From assembly GCA_041725895.1 (NCBI GenBank), contig JBGRQA010000012.1:1-64000 (forward strand): a stretch of 64,000 nt of DNA, written 5' to 3'. Positions 8,250 to 16,703 of the stretch are shown one piece after another (the stretch's first letter is position 1; the number at the start of each line of letters is the position of its first letter). The position numbers and the translations under genes were made by a program. Under the pieces are notes generated by a model. It worked only from the letters and a program-made list of their open reading frames with translations. It did not search any database and was not told where the DNA came from. The stretch comes from JBGRQA01 sp041725895 (GTDB lineage: Bacteria; Bacteroidota; Bacteroidia; Bacteroidales; Marinifilaceae).

Positions 8250-11200
8250 TTCTTATTGGATTTACTGGGTGTAATATTCATAAGAGTCTGGATCAATAGC
8301 TTTTTCTCAGGGTAAGCCTTCATAACAGTACGCTGCACATCTGCAAAGGGCACTACACGATAATCAGAGTAGACCTCTTCGGTTTTCCCCTTTCCTGTGG
8401 TGATAAACACAAATTTCTTTCTATCTTTTAATTGTTCTAACAATTTCAAGCCCAACTGCTCCTTTTCGTTACCGTAAACATTGTAAGCCAGTTTCTCAAG
8501 CATCGCAAGATGAACAACAACAACCTGGGCCTCTTCGAATTGCTTAATCAATTGATCCCTATTGGTCACTTCAAAAAAGAACTCCTTAGGCACCGACTTA
8601 ACCTTAGCCCCCTCTATACGCTGACGAGTCTGGCTGTCTGTCTTGTTCATAAACTCCTCGAAGCGCTCATCCACAATGGCCACATTCAAAAGGGCCGTTT
8701 CTACAATATCATAAATCATCTCATCCGGAATCTTGCCTTTTTTTGCCGCAGCATGCAATTCATTAAAATAGGATTGTGCTCCCGACAGGGCCTCCGCATA
8801 CATAAATTTTGAAGTTGAATTGTAATGACGTTTTAGGACAATTGAGCGTTCCGGTTGATCCAATACTTCCTGGTAGGAAGCCCATTTAATCTTAACCTTG
8901 TATTTTTTAACATCATTATTTTTAGCATCAGGCTCCTCAAAAAAGATATCTCGCCCTTTGTCATAATAATTCTCAAATACAATATTCTCCTGCTTATGCT
9001 TTCCTCCTTTGGCATACTGATCTTCATCGGCTCTACTCAGGCGATAGTATTTGGGCAGCGTCTCAATATCCTCATTGTATTTGGTGTAATTGCGTTTGAT
9101 GGTATTCTTCAGCATCATAATTCGCTCGTACACATCCCGGTATTGCTCACCCACATTCCTGGAAAAAGTATCGAAGGGCAAATTATTCAGATTGCTCAAG
9201 GATGCCTTATTCAGAAACCCCGACAAAATACGCTCATCATGCTCGTTGGACCGCATTCCGGCTACCTCTGTAAAATCCCTGCCAAACTTCTCCAAAAAAT
9301 ATTCCCAGATCAGTTCATCGTTCAATTCCTGTGTTCCCACTACCTCATCGCTGGTGTCGATGTGCAGCAAAAGCTCAATCACACCGTCTTCATTGACTTC
9401 TATTTTTCCTTTTCTTATATTTTCATTGCGGGTAAGAATCGTTGTTAGCCATTTCTGTTTGATCGTATCAAGCAAGGGAACCTCTTTATTCGGACCATTG
9501 CTTGGTTGCTCTATCTCATTATTTATTTTTAGACTATCCTCATCTTTTGGACCTGAATTAGACTTTCCTAAGTTAGACTCTGAAGCTTGATCAAATTTGT
9601 CTTGTTCTGCATCATCTTTAGTTGTGGTCTCTTTATTCTTTTCTACTTGAAAATACTTATCCAATTCACTCAAGCTATAATGAACATATCGATAAGATAT
9701 ATCCTTCTCTTTGTAGAATTTTTCAATTTCTTCTTTATTATCGAAAAAGCAAGTAATAGGCGCTTCCTTAAACCCTCTATTTAATTGTTTGTCTATCTTA
9801 TTGTAACAGCCACCATCATTATTTTCAACAGCATAAAGAGCTTGGATTGGTTTTGGGATAGAAAAAAAGTAACCTATACCTTTGTTTTTATGTTGGTAAT
9901 CTTTATTTCTTTTTTCCTTTTTAATCTTACCGAAATCTAAACCTTCCTTTTTTAAGACTTCTTTATCTAATGCTTCTTTTTCATCCCGACTCATTACATA
10001 AATCAAAGGGAAGCCAGCATCAGCAATTTTTTCATTAATTTTAGATAACTCAACTGATTCTTGCCATTCCTCTCCGGCTCGGTGAGTGTCAGCTCTATTC
10101 AGATAGGTTGCAGCAATACGCAACTCAGCTAAGCCCCAACCTTCCTGTCTCAAACGACCATCCTCGTGCAAAAAAGCTTCATTTAATTTTGTTTCGAGAT
10201 TAGTAATTAGAAGTTTATGATCCTCATTTTCATCCTTCTTTAATTTTAATTCTCGATTTGCCTTCGATAGTTCATCGTAGATAAAAAATTCCACCCGGTC
10301 ATCCAACTCTTTGTACTGAATTACAATCTTCAAACCCTCCTTAAAGTCAGCTTTACGCTGATAAGCATGCTTGGCTGTATTTCGGATGATATTCTCCAAA
10401 ACCGTATAGAAAGCATGGGAACCAGTAATTCCTCCTGGAATAGCTAAAGCAAAGTCTACGTCGTCAATTAAAACCTGATGCCCATTTCGATTCTCTTCAT
10501 GTACATCAACTTCCTCCCACTTTCCTGTATAGGTATTCCATTCCGATTTTTTAACGGTTCTATCCTTGGGAACTAAGCTTTTGATCTCAATCTGCAACTT
10601 TCCTTCCTTACTCTCATTCTGTCCATATTCAAAGGCACTCAATCCCTCCGATTTCACAATCTTATTCAGCAACAAACGCTGCTCATAGAAATTTCGCATA
10701 ATCTGCCCATGAAATTTCAAGGAAGAGGTCCAACGGGGCCAGTCAGTAGTTACCTGGGCCAAAAAATCCCAACGCTGCTGGATATACTGCATCAAAACTT
10801 GCATATCCGTGGGATCCATGATACTATGATCCGTAGAAGAAAGAACATGGCTTCCAATATTGTGAGAACCATTGCGGGACATGATGGCTGAAATGGCTGA
10901 TTTAGTAGCTCTTTCCTTTAAAGCTCGACTCAACTCTCTAGTAGTACTTAAATTACACCATTCTCCAATAATACTATGATATTTTTCTATATATGTATTG
11001 AAATCATAATCAATAAAACCAGCAATCCCGCCACTAGTTTCCTCATATCCATCAACTTCAAAACTTGGAGTTGTTAAAATCACATATTTTTTGGATTTAA
11101 ATTTCATTGTAGGATGATTGAAAATTAACATAGCTTCAACAACTTCATCCATACCATTAATCCCAATAGTATCAATTGATTTTTTAAGTGTTTCAGTCTT

Positions 11201-11734
11201 ACTCTTTATACAAGATCTATTTAAAGTTTCTTGAACGGATTTTTGATTTACATTACTTAATTCTTTCAGAGATTCATTTATAAAGTCAACATAATCCCTA
11301 AAGCTTCCTTCTTGTTTAACATCTCCATTAGTAACTCCCAGATACTCGGTCTCGACCAAATCCTTCTTAGCAACTTTATGTGTAATAAATACTACTTGCT
11401 TCTCTTTTTTAATAGTAACATGACTTTCCTTTAAAGATTCGTCTAAGTACGAAGAAATACAGAAAGACAATTTCTTGTCCAATGAATTATAAATTTTACT
11501 TACTAGGCTGATTTTTTTTTCATAAAATAATCGTAGTAAAGCAAAAGCCTGCACCCACAATAAATCAACATTTTCGTTCTTGTTATTTCGATAATAATAG
11601 GAATCTCTTCTGTTAAACACTCCTTTATAACCAATCTTTCTTAATTCAAAATCAATTGTATGAAAAAATGCAACTCCAACATCTTTTTTCAATTTTTTAA
11701 GAATTTCATTATAAACAGCATCTACATACATCAT
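8246..11734 (-). CDS. Large histidine-kinase-like ATPase (HATPase) of the operon
   Basis: 1162 residues. Residues 1-270 are unrecognised. His291 and His296 lie in SRNGSHNIGSHVL, which looks like a dimerisation/phospho-acceptor H-box. A GHKL ATPase core follows at about 420-560, with the N-box ENIIRNTAKHA at about 445-455 and the G-box QEGWGLAEL at about 531-540. Residues 600-750 include a low-complexity charged linker. The last ~150 residues look receiver-like but degenerate: an acidic pair in VAIVDERFEEF near 1015, then VVVVHLAML where the phospho-Asp would be expected, then VFITTGKGK. There is no TM segment, so it is cytoplasmic. The start overlaps the methyltransferase stop by 4 nt. The coding DNA for the first ~270 residues is clearly more AT-rich than the rest. 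The signal it senses is unknown. Confidence 0.8.
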   Translation of the reverse strand: MMYVDAVYNEILKKLKKDVGVAFFHTIDFELRKIGYKGVFNRRDSYYYRNNKNENVDLLWVQAFALLRLFYEKKISLVSKIYNSLDKKLSFCISSYLDESLKESHVTIKKEKQVVFITHKVAKKDLVETEYLGVTNGDVKQEGSFRDYVDFINESLKELSNVNQKSVQETLNRSCIKSKTETLKKSIDTIGINGMDEVVEAMLIFNHPTMKFKSKKYVILTTPSFEVDGYEETSGGIAGFIDYDFNTYIEKYHSIIGEWCNLSTTRELSRALKERATKSAISAIMSRNGSHNIGSHVLSSTDHSIMDPTDMQVLMQYIQQRWDFLAQVTTDWPRWTSSLKFHGQIMRNFYEQRLLLNKIVKSEGLSAFEYGQNESKEGKLQIEIKSLVPKDRTVKKSEWNTYTGKWEEVDVHEENRNGHQVLIDDVDFALAIPGGITGSHAFYTVLENIIRNTAKHAYQRKADFKEGLKIVIQYKELDDRVEFFIYDELSKANRELKLKKDENEDHKLLITNLETKLNEAFLHEDGRLRQEGWGLAELRIAATYLNRADTHRAGEEWQESVELSKINEKIADAGFPLIYVMSRDEKEALDKEVLKKEGLDFGKIKKEKRNKDYQHKNKGIGYFFSIPKPIQALYAVENNDGGCYNKIDKQLNRGFKEAPITCFFDNKEEIEKFYKEKDISYRYVHYSLSELDKYFQVEKNKETTTKDDAEQDKFDQASESNLGKSNSGPKDEDSLKINNEIEQPSNGPNKEVPLLDTIKQKWLTTILTRNENIRKGKIEVNEDGVIELLLHIDTSDEVVGTQELNDELIWEYFLEKFGRDFTEVAGMRSNEHDERILSGFLNKASLSNLNNLPFDTFSRNVGEQYRDVYERIMMLKNTIKRNYTKYNEDIETLPKYYRLSRADEDQYAKGGKHKQENIVFENYYDKGRDIFFEEPDAKNNDVKKYKVKIKWASYQEVLDQPERSIVLKRHYNSTSKFMYAEALSGAQSYFNELHAAAKKGKIPDEMIYDIVETALLNVAIVDERFEEFMNKTDSQTRQRIEGAKVKSVPKEFFFEVTNRDQLIKQFEEAQVVVVHLAMLEKLAYNVYGNEKEQLGLKLLEQLKDRKKFVFITTGKGKTEEVYSDYRVVPFADVQRTVMKAYPEKKLLIQTLMNITPSKSNKK

Positions 11735-12366
11735 TTCAGAAGATAATATTTAAAACACTTTGGCTCGGCTGTATAGGCCTCTGTAAAATCAAAAAAGCCA
11801 TCTCGAATTATTTCAAAATAATCTTTAACTATTGCAGATAAATCACCATTTATGGCAAAAGTCTTTTCATTAGTAAATGGAGAAAGTCTTTCACCCCCAA
11901 TAAAAGCTGCATCCTTCACACTATGGCCCCCGATAAGCAAAACTCCATCTTCTTTTAAAATTCTTTTGAATTGCTCTATTATGTCCCTCCAGAACAATTT
12001 GGGTATGTGATGGATTACACCCCAACAGAAAATTGCATCAAAATAATTTGAATCAAATATTGTTGGACTTTCACTATTCACTAATACTACACTCTCCAAA
12101 TTGCACAATTCAAGGGCTTTATTAGAAATATCTACTCCAACTAAATTCGACACTCCATTTGCCTTAAAATATGGCAAATGACGCCCATTACCACATCCAT
12201 AATCTAAAAGAAATGCATCCTTTGAAGGTACTATATAATCACAAAATTCATTTAATAAACGAACTGGAATTTCATTATATAACCAAGGCTTCTTTATCTG
12301 GTCATTCTCATATATACGATCCCACAACTCACTTTTACCAAATGTCATTCTACCTATTGAATTCAT
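11731..12366 (-). CDS. Class I SAM-dependent methyltransferase inside the transporter/signalling operon
   Basis: 211 residues. SAM-binding motif I is LLDYGCGNGRHLPYF. The acid strand NLVGVDISNKALEL follows, then FDAIFCWGVIHHIPKL as motif IV and the post-motif ILKEDGVLLIGG. These are marks of the UbiE/Methyltransf_11 type. The substrate is not deducible. The first ATG (12366) overlaps the binding-protein gene by 17 nt; an internal ATG at 12348 would start just after that gene's stop and is also plausible. Its end overlaps the HATPase start by 4 nt. Its place between the binding protein and the kinase-like ATPase suggests it acts in the same pathway, for instance by modifying a ligand or a signalling protein (inference). 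Confidence 0.8.
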   Translation of the reverse strand: MNSIGRMTFGKSELWDRIYENDQIKKPWLYNEIPVRLLNEFCDYIVPSKDAFLLDYGCGNGRHLPYFKANGVSNLVGVDISNKALELCNLESVVLVNSESPTIFDSNYFDAIFCWGVIHHIPKLFWRDIIEQFKRILKEDGVLLIGGHSVKDAAFIGGERLSPFTNEKTFAINGDLSAIVKDYFEIIRDGFFDFTEAYTAEPKCFKYYLLK

Positions 12367-13435
12367 TAATAAATAACTTTGGTAACATATCTCCTTTTTC
12401 GTTTAGAGTATAATTTACTCCGCCAATATTCCACTCCTTCAAAATTTCAATATTTTTAGCTATTTTATATTTACCATCATACCATTTCACATTCTTATCA
12501 ATAAACAATATACTGGAGTATGCTAAAAAACTCATAGATGTAAAACTAATTTTAAAATCCTTTTTTGATAGTTTATCTAGTTCTTTGTAATAAGAATCAT
12601 TTGTTGGAAAACAGTAATCAACAAACTTTACATGATCTGCAGCTTTTCCTGCTATTTTCGTAACATTCGGAGAGTTAAAACCAATATTACAAATTATCTC
12701 TCCATTAAAATTATTCTCAAAAAGTTTCTTTAAAACTCTTCCCATTGTTGGTGTAAAACCAATTAAAAGGATCTCACTTGGCTTTTCTTTTAAAACATTG
12801 ATTACTAAATTCTCAACATCCTCAGATTTATCGTCATATGAATATTCACTTACTACTTTTTTCTTCAAACCATTTTCTAGATCATTTTTAAAGGACAATC
12901 CGAATTCTGAATTGTGATATACAATAGAAATTTTATCTTTTCGATCGCCTGAATTTTCAATTGCATAATCAATTATCGTATTGCTTTCCTCTTTTGAGGT
13001 ATTACAAAATCTAAATACATTATCATCATCCACAGAAGTTATTTTCGGATGTGATGCTACACTAAAAAGCAAAATATCATCTTTCACAGCTAACGGTTTT
13101 AATGCGAGGGACAATGCACTTGTACCTGTAATCAAAACATCTATTTCATTAATATTCTTCAATTTATTATATGCATTCACTGCTCCAATTGCAGTACTTT
13201 GGGCATCTTCATAATAAACCTTTATTGTTTTATTACTCAAAGTATCCTGGAGTTTTTGCAAAGCATGATAAACGCCTACCTTCATCCAATTACCAACATC
13301 AGAATATTTTCCCGTCAAAGGCAATATAGCTCCAATCTTAATAACCTCTTTCTCATCCTTTTTCACTTTATTCTTACATCCCCATACCGAGAAAAGTAGA
13401 ATAGCGACACAGAAAACACTTAGTATTCTTTTCAT
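12350..13435 (-). CDS. Lipoprotein ABC-transporter substrate-binding protein (branched-chain amino acid/amide type)
   Basis: 361 residues. The signal peptide ends in a lipobox with Cys20 (LLFSVWGC). The mature part opens with IKIGAILPLTGKYSDVGNWM, the hallmark start of periplasmic-binding fold type I proteins of the LivJ/UrtA/Peripla_BP_6 group. A middle strand pattern (DILLFSVASHPKI, KISIVYHNSEFG, EILLIGFTPTMGR) agrees with that fold. It should be anchored in the outer leaflet of the inner membrane or in the periplasm and deliver ligand to the LivH/LivM-like permeases of this operon. The gene is much more AT-rich than the ATPase genes upstream. The ligand cannot be named. Confidence 0.85.
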   Translation of the reverse strand: MKRILSVFCVAILLFSVWGCKNKVKKDEKEVIKIGAILPLTGKYSDVGNWMKVGVYHALQKLQDTLSNKTIKVYYEDAQSTAIGAVNAYNKLKNINEIDVLITGTSALSLALKPLAVKDDILLFSVASHPKITSVDDDNVFRFCNTSKEESNTIIDYAIENSGDRKDKISIVYHNSEFGLSFKNDLENGLKKKVVSEYSYDDKSEDVENLVINVLKEKPSEILLIGFTPTMGRVLKKLFENNFNGEIICNIGFNSPNVTKIAGKAADHVKFVDYCFPTNDSYYKELDKLSKKDFKISFTSMSFLAYSSILFIDKNVKWYDGKYKIAKNIEILKEWNIGGVNYTLNEKGDMLPKLFINEFNR

Positions 13436-13452
13436 ATCAAATCGATTATATA

Positions 13453-14166
13453 TTATTCAAAATAAAACTCATTAATCTCTTCAATCACATCAACCCCGTT
13501 AACGTCCAGTGATTTTTCAATTCTGCCATTTCGAAGCAAAACGAGTCGATGGGCAAATGCAATGGCTTTACTTACATTCTGCTCAATGAGCAAAATGCTC
13601 ATATCATTTCTTTCCCTAATTCTTTCCAGGGTCTGGTACATTCGCTCCGTATTGGCTGGAGATAATCCCGCACTAGGCTCATCCAGAATAAGTAGTTTCG
13701 GTTGGTTGATCAACACCATAGCCAGAGCCAATTGGTGGCGTTCTCCTCCACTTAAATAAGAGGCTTCTATATTCTCTTTCTGTATATTCTTTAGAAGCGG
13801 AAAAAACTCCTTCAACTGTTTGAACTCCTCAGTAAACACTCTCCTTTTCAATCCTCTCCCGGCAAACAGCAAATTTTCCTTAACACTCAGATGTTGGAAC
13901 ATTCTTCCCCCCTGCATAAAATAGCCAATCCCCTCCATCATCATTTCACTGCATGTTTTTCCATTCTGGATAGTACCATTCCAAATCATGTCCCCTTCTC
14001 GAATGGGCAGCATTCCCATTATGGCCTTGGCCAGGGTAGATTTACCAGCACCATTCTGGCCTATAATAGCAAAAGTTTCACCGTCCTTTAATCTCAAGTC
14101 CACTCCATTTAAGATGGAATGATTTTTTCGGTAGCCTCCCCTTATATTTTTCAAATCAAGCTTCAT
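13453..14166 (-). CDS. LivF-like ABC transporter ATP-binding protein
   Basis: 237 residues, the normal LivF length. Walker A is GQNGAGKSTLAK, the signature is YLSGGERHQLALAMVL (LSGGE), Walker B is LLILDEPSAGLSP, and the switch region is ILLIEQNVSKAIAF. It is the second nucleotide-binding subunit of the operon's importer. The gene abuts livG-like (stop 14167, start 14166) and is followed after 17 bp by the binding-protein gene. No unusual residue is seen, so the transporter should be able to hydrolyse ATP. Confidence 0.9.
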   Translation of the reverse strand: MKLDLKNIRGGYRKNHSILNGVDLRLKDGETFAIIGQNGAGKSTLAKAIMGMLPIREGDMIWNGTIQNGKTCSEMMMEGIGYFMQGGRMFQHLSVKENLLFAGRGLKRRVFTEEFKQLKEFFPLLKNIQKENIEASYLSGGERHQLALAMVLINQPKLLILDEPSAGLSPANTERMYQTLERIRERNDMSILLIEQNVSKAIAFAHRLVLLRNGRIEKSLDVNGVDVIEEINEFYFE

Positions 14167-15015
14167 TTAAGCCTCCTTCAAATGAATATTTCCCAAATAG
14201 TTTTCTCGAACAGAAGTGCTGTCCAAAACCTCATGAGCAAGCCCAATTGCTTCAATTCTTCCATGGTTCATAAAAGCACACACATCGGCCATTTCTTCTA
14301 CAAATGGCATATTGTGCTCCACCAAAACAACACTCATCCCCCTTTCATCCACCATCTTTCGAATGATCTTCCCCATTTGCTGTACCAAAACAGGATTAAC
14401 ACCTGCGGTGGGCTCATCCAGCAACACCAAATCATAATCTCCCATAAACAATCGGCACAAGCCCAACAATCGCTGCTGTCCGTACGACAGGCTTTCTGCC
14501 GCATGATCCTGTTTTTCTATAAATACAGGATCATTTTCAAAAAGATCCTCAAAAATCCTTAATGCTCTCTCCTTCCTTTTCTCCTCTTTTACCTTTCGCC
14601 TTTTGGCAAATCCCAAGGCCTCAAATACTCGCTCACCAAAGCCATCCGTATCTGCCAAAAGCATATTATCCATCACACTCAACTTTGGAAAAATATGATT
14701 ATCCTGAAACAAACGACCAATACCCAATGCAGCCAATTGATGGGCTCGCTTTCGTTCCAAATGCACCGATTCCTTCCGGCCGGCATAAATCATCTCTCCC
14801 TGATCAGCAGACAGTAAACAGGAGATAATATTAAACAGGGTCGTTTTCCCGGCTCCATTCCCTCCAATAATGGCCGTAATCTTCCCCCTTTCTACATTCA
14901 AACTCAAGTCAGATAAGACAGAATACTCCTCTTGAGCAGCATCACCATTCCCTTTCTTAATCTGACGGGAAAATCGTTTCGCTATGGAGGTTATTGTAAG
15001 AATGAACTGAGACAT
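14167..15015 (-). CDS. LivG-like ABC transporter ATP-binding protein
   Basis: 282 residues. Walker A is GGNGAGKTTLFN, the signature is ESLSYGQQRLLGLCRLFM, Walker B is LVLLDEPTAGVNP, and the switch is VVLVEHNMPFVEEM. LivG members often carry a short extra segment before the signature; here a basic insert (KRRKVKEEKRKERALRI) occupies that place. The signature is LSYGQ rather than LSGGQ, a known variant in LivG proteins. It partners the LivF-like subunit and the two permeases. It starts 2 bp after the stop of the 258-residue unknown gene. Confidence 0.9.
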   Translation of the reverse strand: MSQFILTITSIAKRFSRQIKKGNGDAAQEEYSVLSDLSLNVERGKITAIIGGNGAGKTTLFNIISCLLSADQGEMIYAGRKESVHLERKRAHQLAALGIGRLFQDNHIFPKLSVMDNMLLADTDGFGERVFEALGFAKRRKVKEEKRKERALRIFEDLFENDPVFIEKQDHAAESLSYGQQRLLGLCRLFMGDYDLVLLDEPTAGVNPVLVQQMGKIIRKMVDERGMSVVLVEHNMPFVEEMADVCAFMNHGRIEAIGLAHEVLDSTSVRENYLGNIHLKEA

Positions 15016-15017
15016 AT

Positions 15018-15794
15018 TTATGAATTTTGCAGTTCAGGAACTTTAGATTTATTTTCTCCTTCATTTTCTTGATTACTGGAACAGCATCCTTCACAAATCA
15101 ATTGCTCACGAAGCAACTTCCGCTCTACCCATCCAATCTTACCTTCAATTTCATCCTTACTCATAAAACCTAACTCTGCCTTTAAGTGATTCAATGCTTC
15201 CCCTATAATATCAGCGTTCCAATTCTTATCCTTGGCCTTAACCAAATACAAATGGCCCGTTCTAATGCTGTCGTCCCTTTCTTTCTTATTCATTTGACTA
15301 TACCATTCATAACCCAAATCACATCCAACAACATACAAATCAACATCAACTTGGTACGAATCAATTATTGACACAGGCAAATCACTAATGTTTTTCACAT
15401 AATCATCAATCAAATTGATAACAAAAAAATTCAGGACATTCTTAGACCACTTAAATTTTTTATACTCTCGCGATCCTGATAATCTTTCATCACACCACTT
15501 AAAAAGGACTTTATAGAAAACACCTACAGGCAAAACAAACAACTTAAATTTCCCTTTGTTTTCCTGCTCAAATTCAACTAATGAATCAGTAAACACCAAT
15601 TCCTTTACAAACTCATCTCTTTTATCTTTAATCTCCCGCAAACTAGCTGCAAAAGAATCACTCTTCAATATTTTTCGTAAATCAACTCGAGCAGTTTTAA
15701 TATCTTTAGTTGTAGAAATTTCATCCTTTGTCTGCAACCAATCATCAAAGGCAATTTCCAACAAACTCTTTTTATTTTTACTAAACAATCGCAT
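15018..15794 (-). CDS. 258-residue unknown protein between permease and ATPase genes
   Basis: No family recognised. It has no signal peptide and no TM segment, so it is likely cytoplasmic. The N-terminal half is helical and charged (SFAASLREIKDKRDEFVKEL). The middle has strand-like stretches (KFKLFVLPVGVFYKVLF, VDVDLYVVGCDLGYEWY). The tail carries a small Cys cluster (LICEGCCSSNQE) that could bind a metal. The gene is AT-rich. Its start follows the LivM-like stop by 11 bp and its end precedes livG-like by 2 bp. Standard liv operons have nothing at this position. A regulator or adaptor of the ATPase subunits is a reasonable guess only. Confidence 0.75.
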   Translation of the reverse strand: MRLFSKNKKSLLEIAFDDWLQTKDEISTTKDIKTARVDLRKILKSDSFAASLREIKDKRDEFVKELVFTDSLVEFEQENKGKFKLFVLPVGVFYKVLFKWCDERLSGSREYKKFKWSKNVLNFFVINLIDDYVKNISDLPVSIIDSYQVDVDLYVVGCDLGYEWYSQMNKKERDDSIRTGHLYLVKAKDKNWNADIIGEALNHLKAELGFMSKDEIEGKIGWVERKLLREQLICEGCCSSNQENEGENKSKVPELQNS

Positions 15795-15805
15795 ATCGAT
15801 AGATT

Positions 15806-16684
15806 TTAACCTTTAACAAATTGGTATTCCCCCGCCAATCCCTGCGGTCTAAAGCGCATTAAAACAATCAGCACCAATCCGTATATGATCATGCGTAAAT
15901 TGGCTGCAACACTATCCGGCAATCCCACAAAGCGAAGAATCTCCGGTAACAGAATAACAAACACAGCCCCTACAACCGGCCCTTTAATATTTCCACTTCC
16001 GCCAATCAACACAGCCGTTAAAATAAAAATCGCCTCATCCAGGTTGAAGCTGGTAGGATCAATGTAACTGATATAGGAAGCATACAAAAAGCCTGAAATA
16101 GCAACAAATGCACTCGAAACAACAAATGCCTCCTTCTTTAAAGCCGTAATATTTTTTCCCAGGGCAAGCATACCAATCTCATCATCTCGCATCCCTTTCA
16201 AAGCCCTTCCAAATGGGGAGTAAATCAATCGATAAAACACACCGACTGTTATCAGGCTTAAAACCGAACTCAACACCACAAAACCATTAATTCCACCAAT
16301 TTCCCACTGCCCTAAAAGTTTTGGGGCAGGAATGCCCGGTATCCCATAAGGCCCTTTGGTCAAATCAATCCAATTGTACAGAAGGGTGAAAACAATAATC
16401 TGAAATCCCAGGGTCGCCAGGATAAAATAATCCCCATCCAAACGAATAGAGACATAGGACAACAAAAAGCTAAACAAAGCTGTTACCACCATACAGGCTA
16501 TCAGGGATGGCAGTAAAGGCCACCCCAGCCCAAGTAAGGCAAAGGCCGCTACATAAGCCCCTATTCCATAAAAAGCAGCTTGTCCCAAAGACAACAAATT
16601 CGCTAAACCGACCAACAGATTCGTACTTACACTCAAAATGATGTAAATATTAATCATGATCAGGATATGCAATACATAACTCAT
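15806..16684 (-). CDS. LivM-like branched-chain amino acid ABC transporter permease
   Basis: 292 residues when started at ATG 16684 (MSYVLHILIMINIY). A longer frame to 16864 reads into the upstream permease gene and is rejected. Family marks are the early motif NLLSLGQAAFYGIGAYVAA, the central DGDYFILATLGFQIIVF, the cytoplasmic EAA-like loop FGRALKGMRDDEIGMLALG, and GGSGNIKGPVVGAVF near the end. About eight to nine hydrophobic segments are visible. It starts 19 bp after the LivH-like stop. It forms the membrane channel with the LivH-like protein. An importer for branched-chain amino acids, urea or amides is possible; sequence alone does not decide. Confidence 0.88.
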   Translation of the reverse strand: MSYVLHILIMINIYIILSVSTNLLVGLANLLSLGQAAFYGIGAYVAAFALLGLGWPLLPSLIACMVVTALFSFLLSYVSIRLDGDYFILATLGFQIIVFTLLYNWIDLTKGPYGIPGIPAPKLLGQWEIGGINGFVVLSSVLSLITVGVFYRLIYSPFGRALKGMRDDEIGMLALGKNITALKKEAFVVSSAFVAISGFLYASYISYIDPTSFNLDEAIFILTAVLIGGSGNIKGPVVGAVFVILLPEILRFVGLPDSVAANLRMIIYGLVLIVLMRFRPQGLAGEYQFVKG

Positions 16685-16703
16685 AACTCCAAATTCATAA
16701 ATA

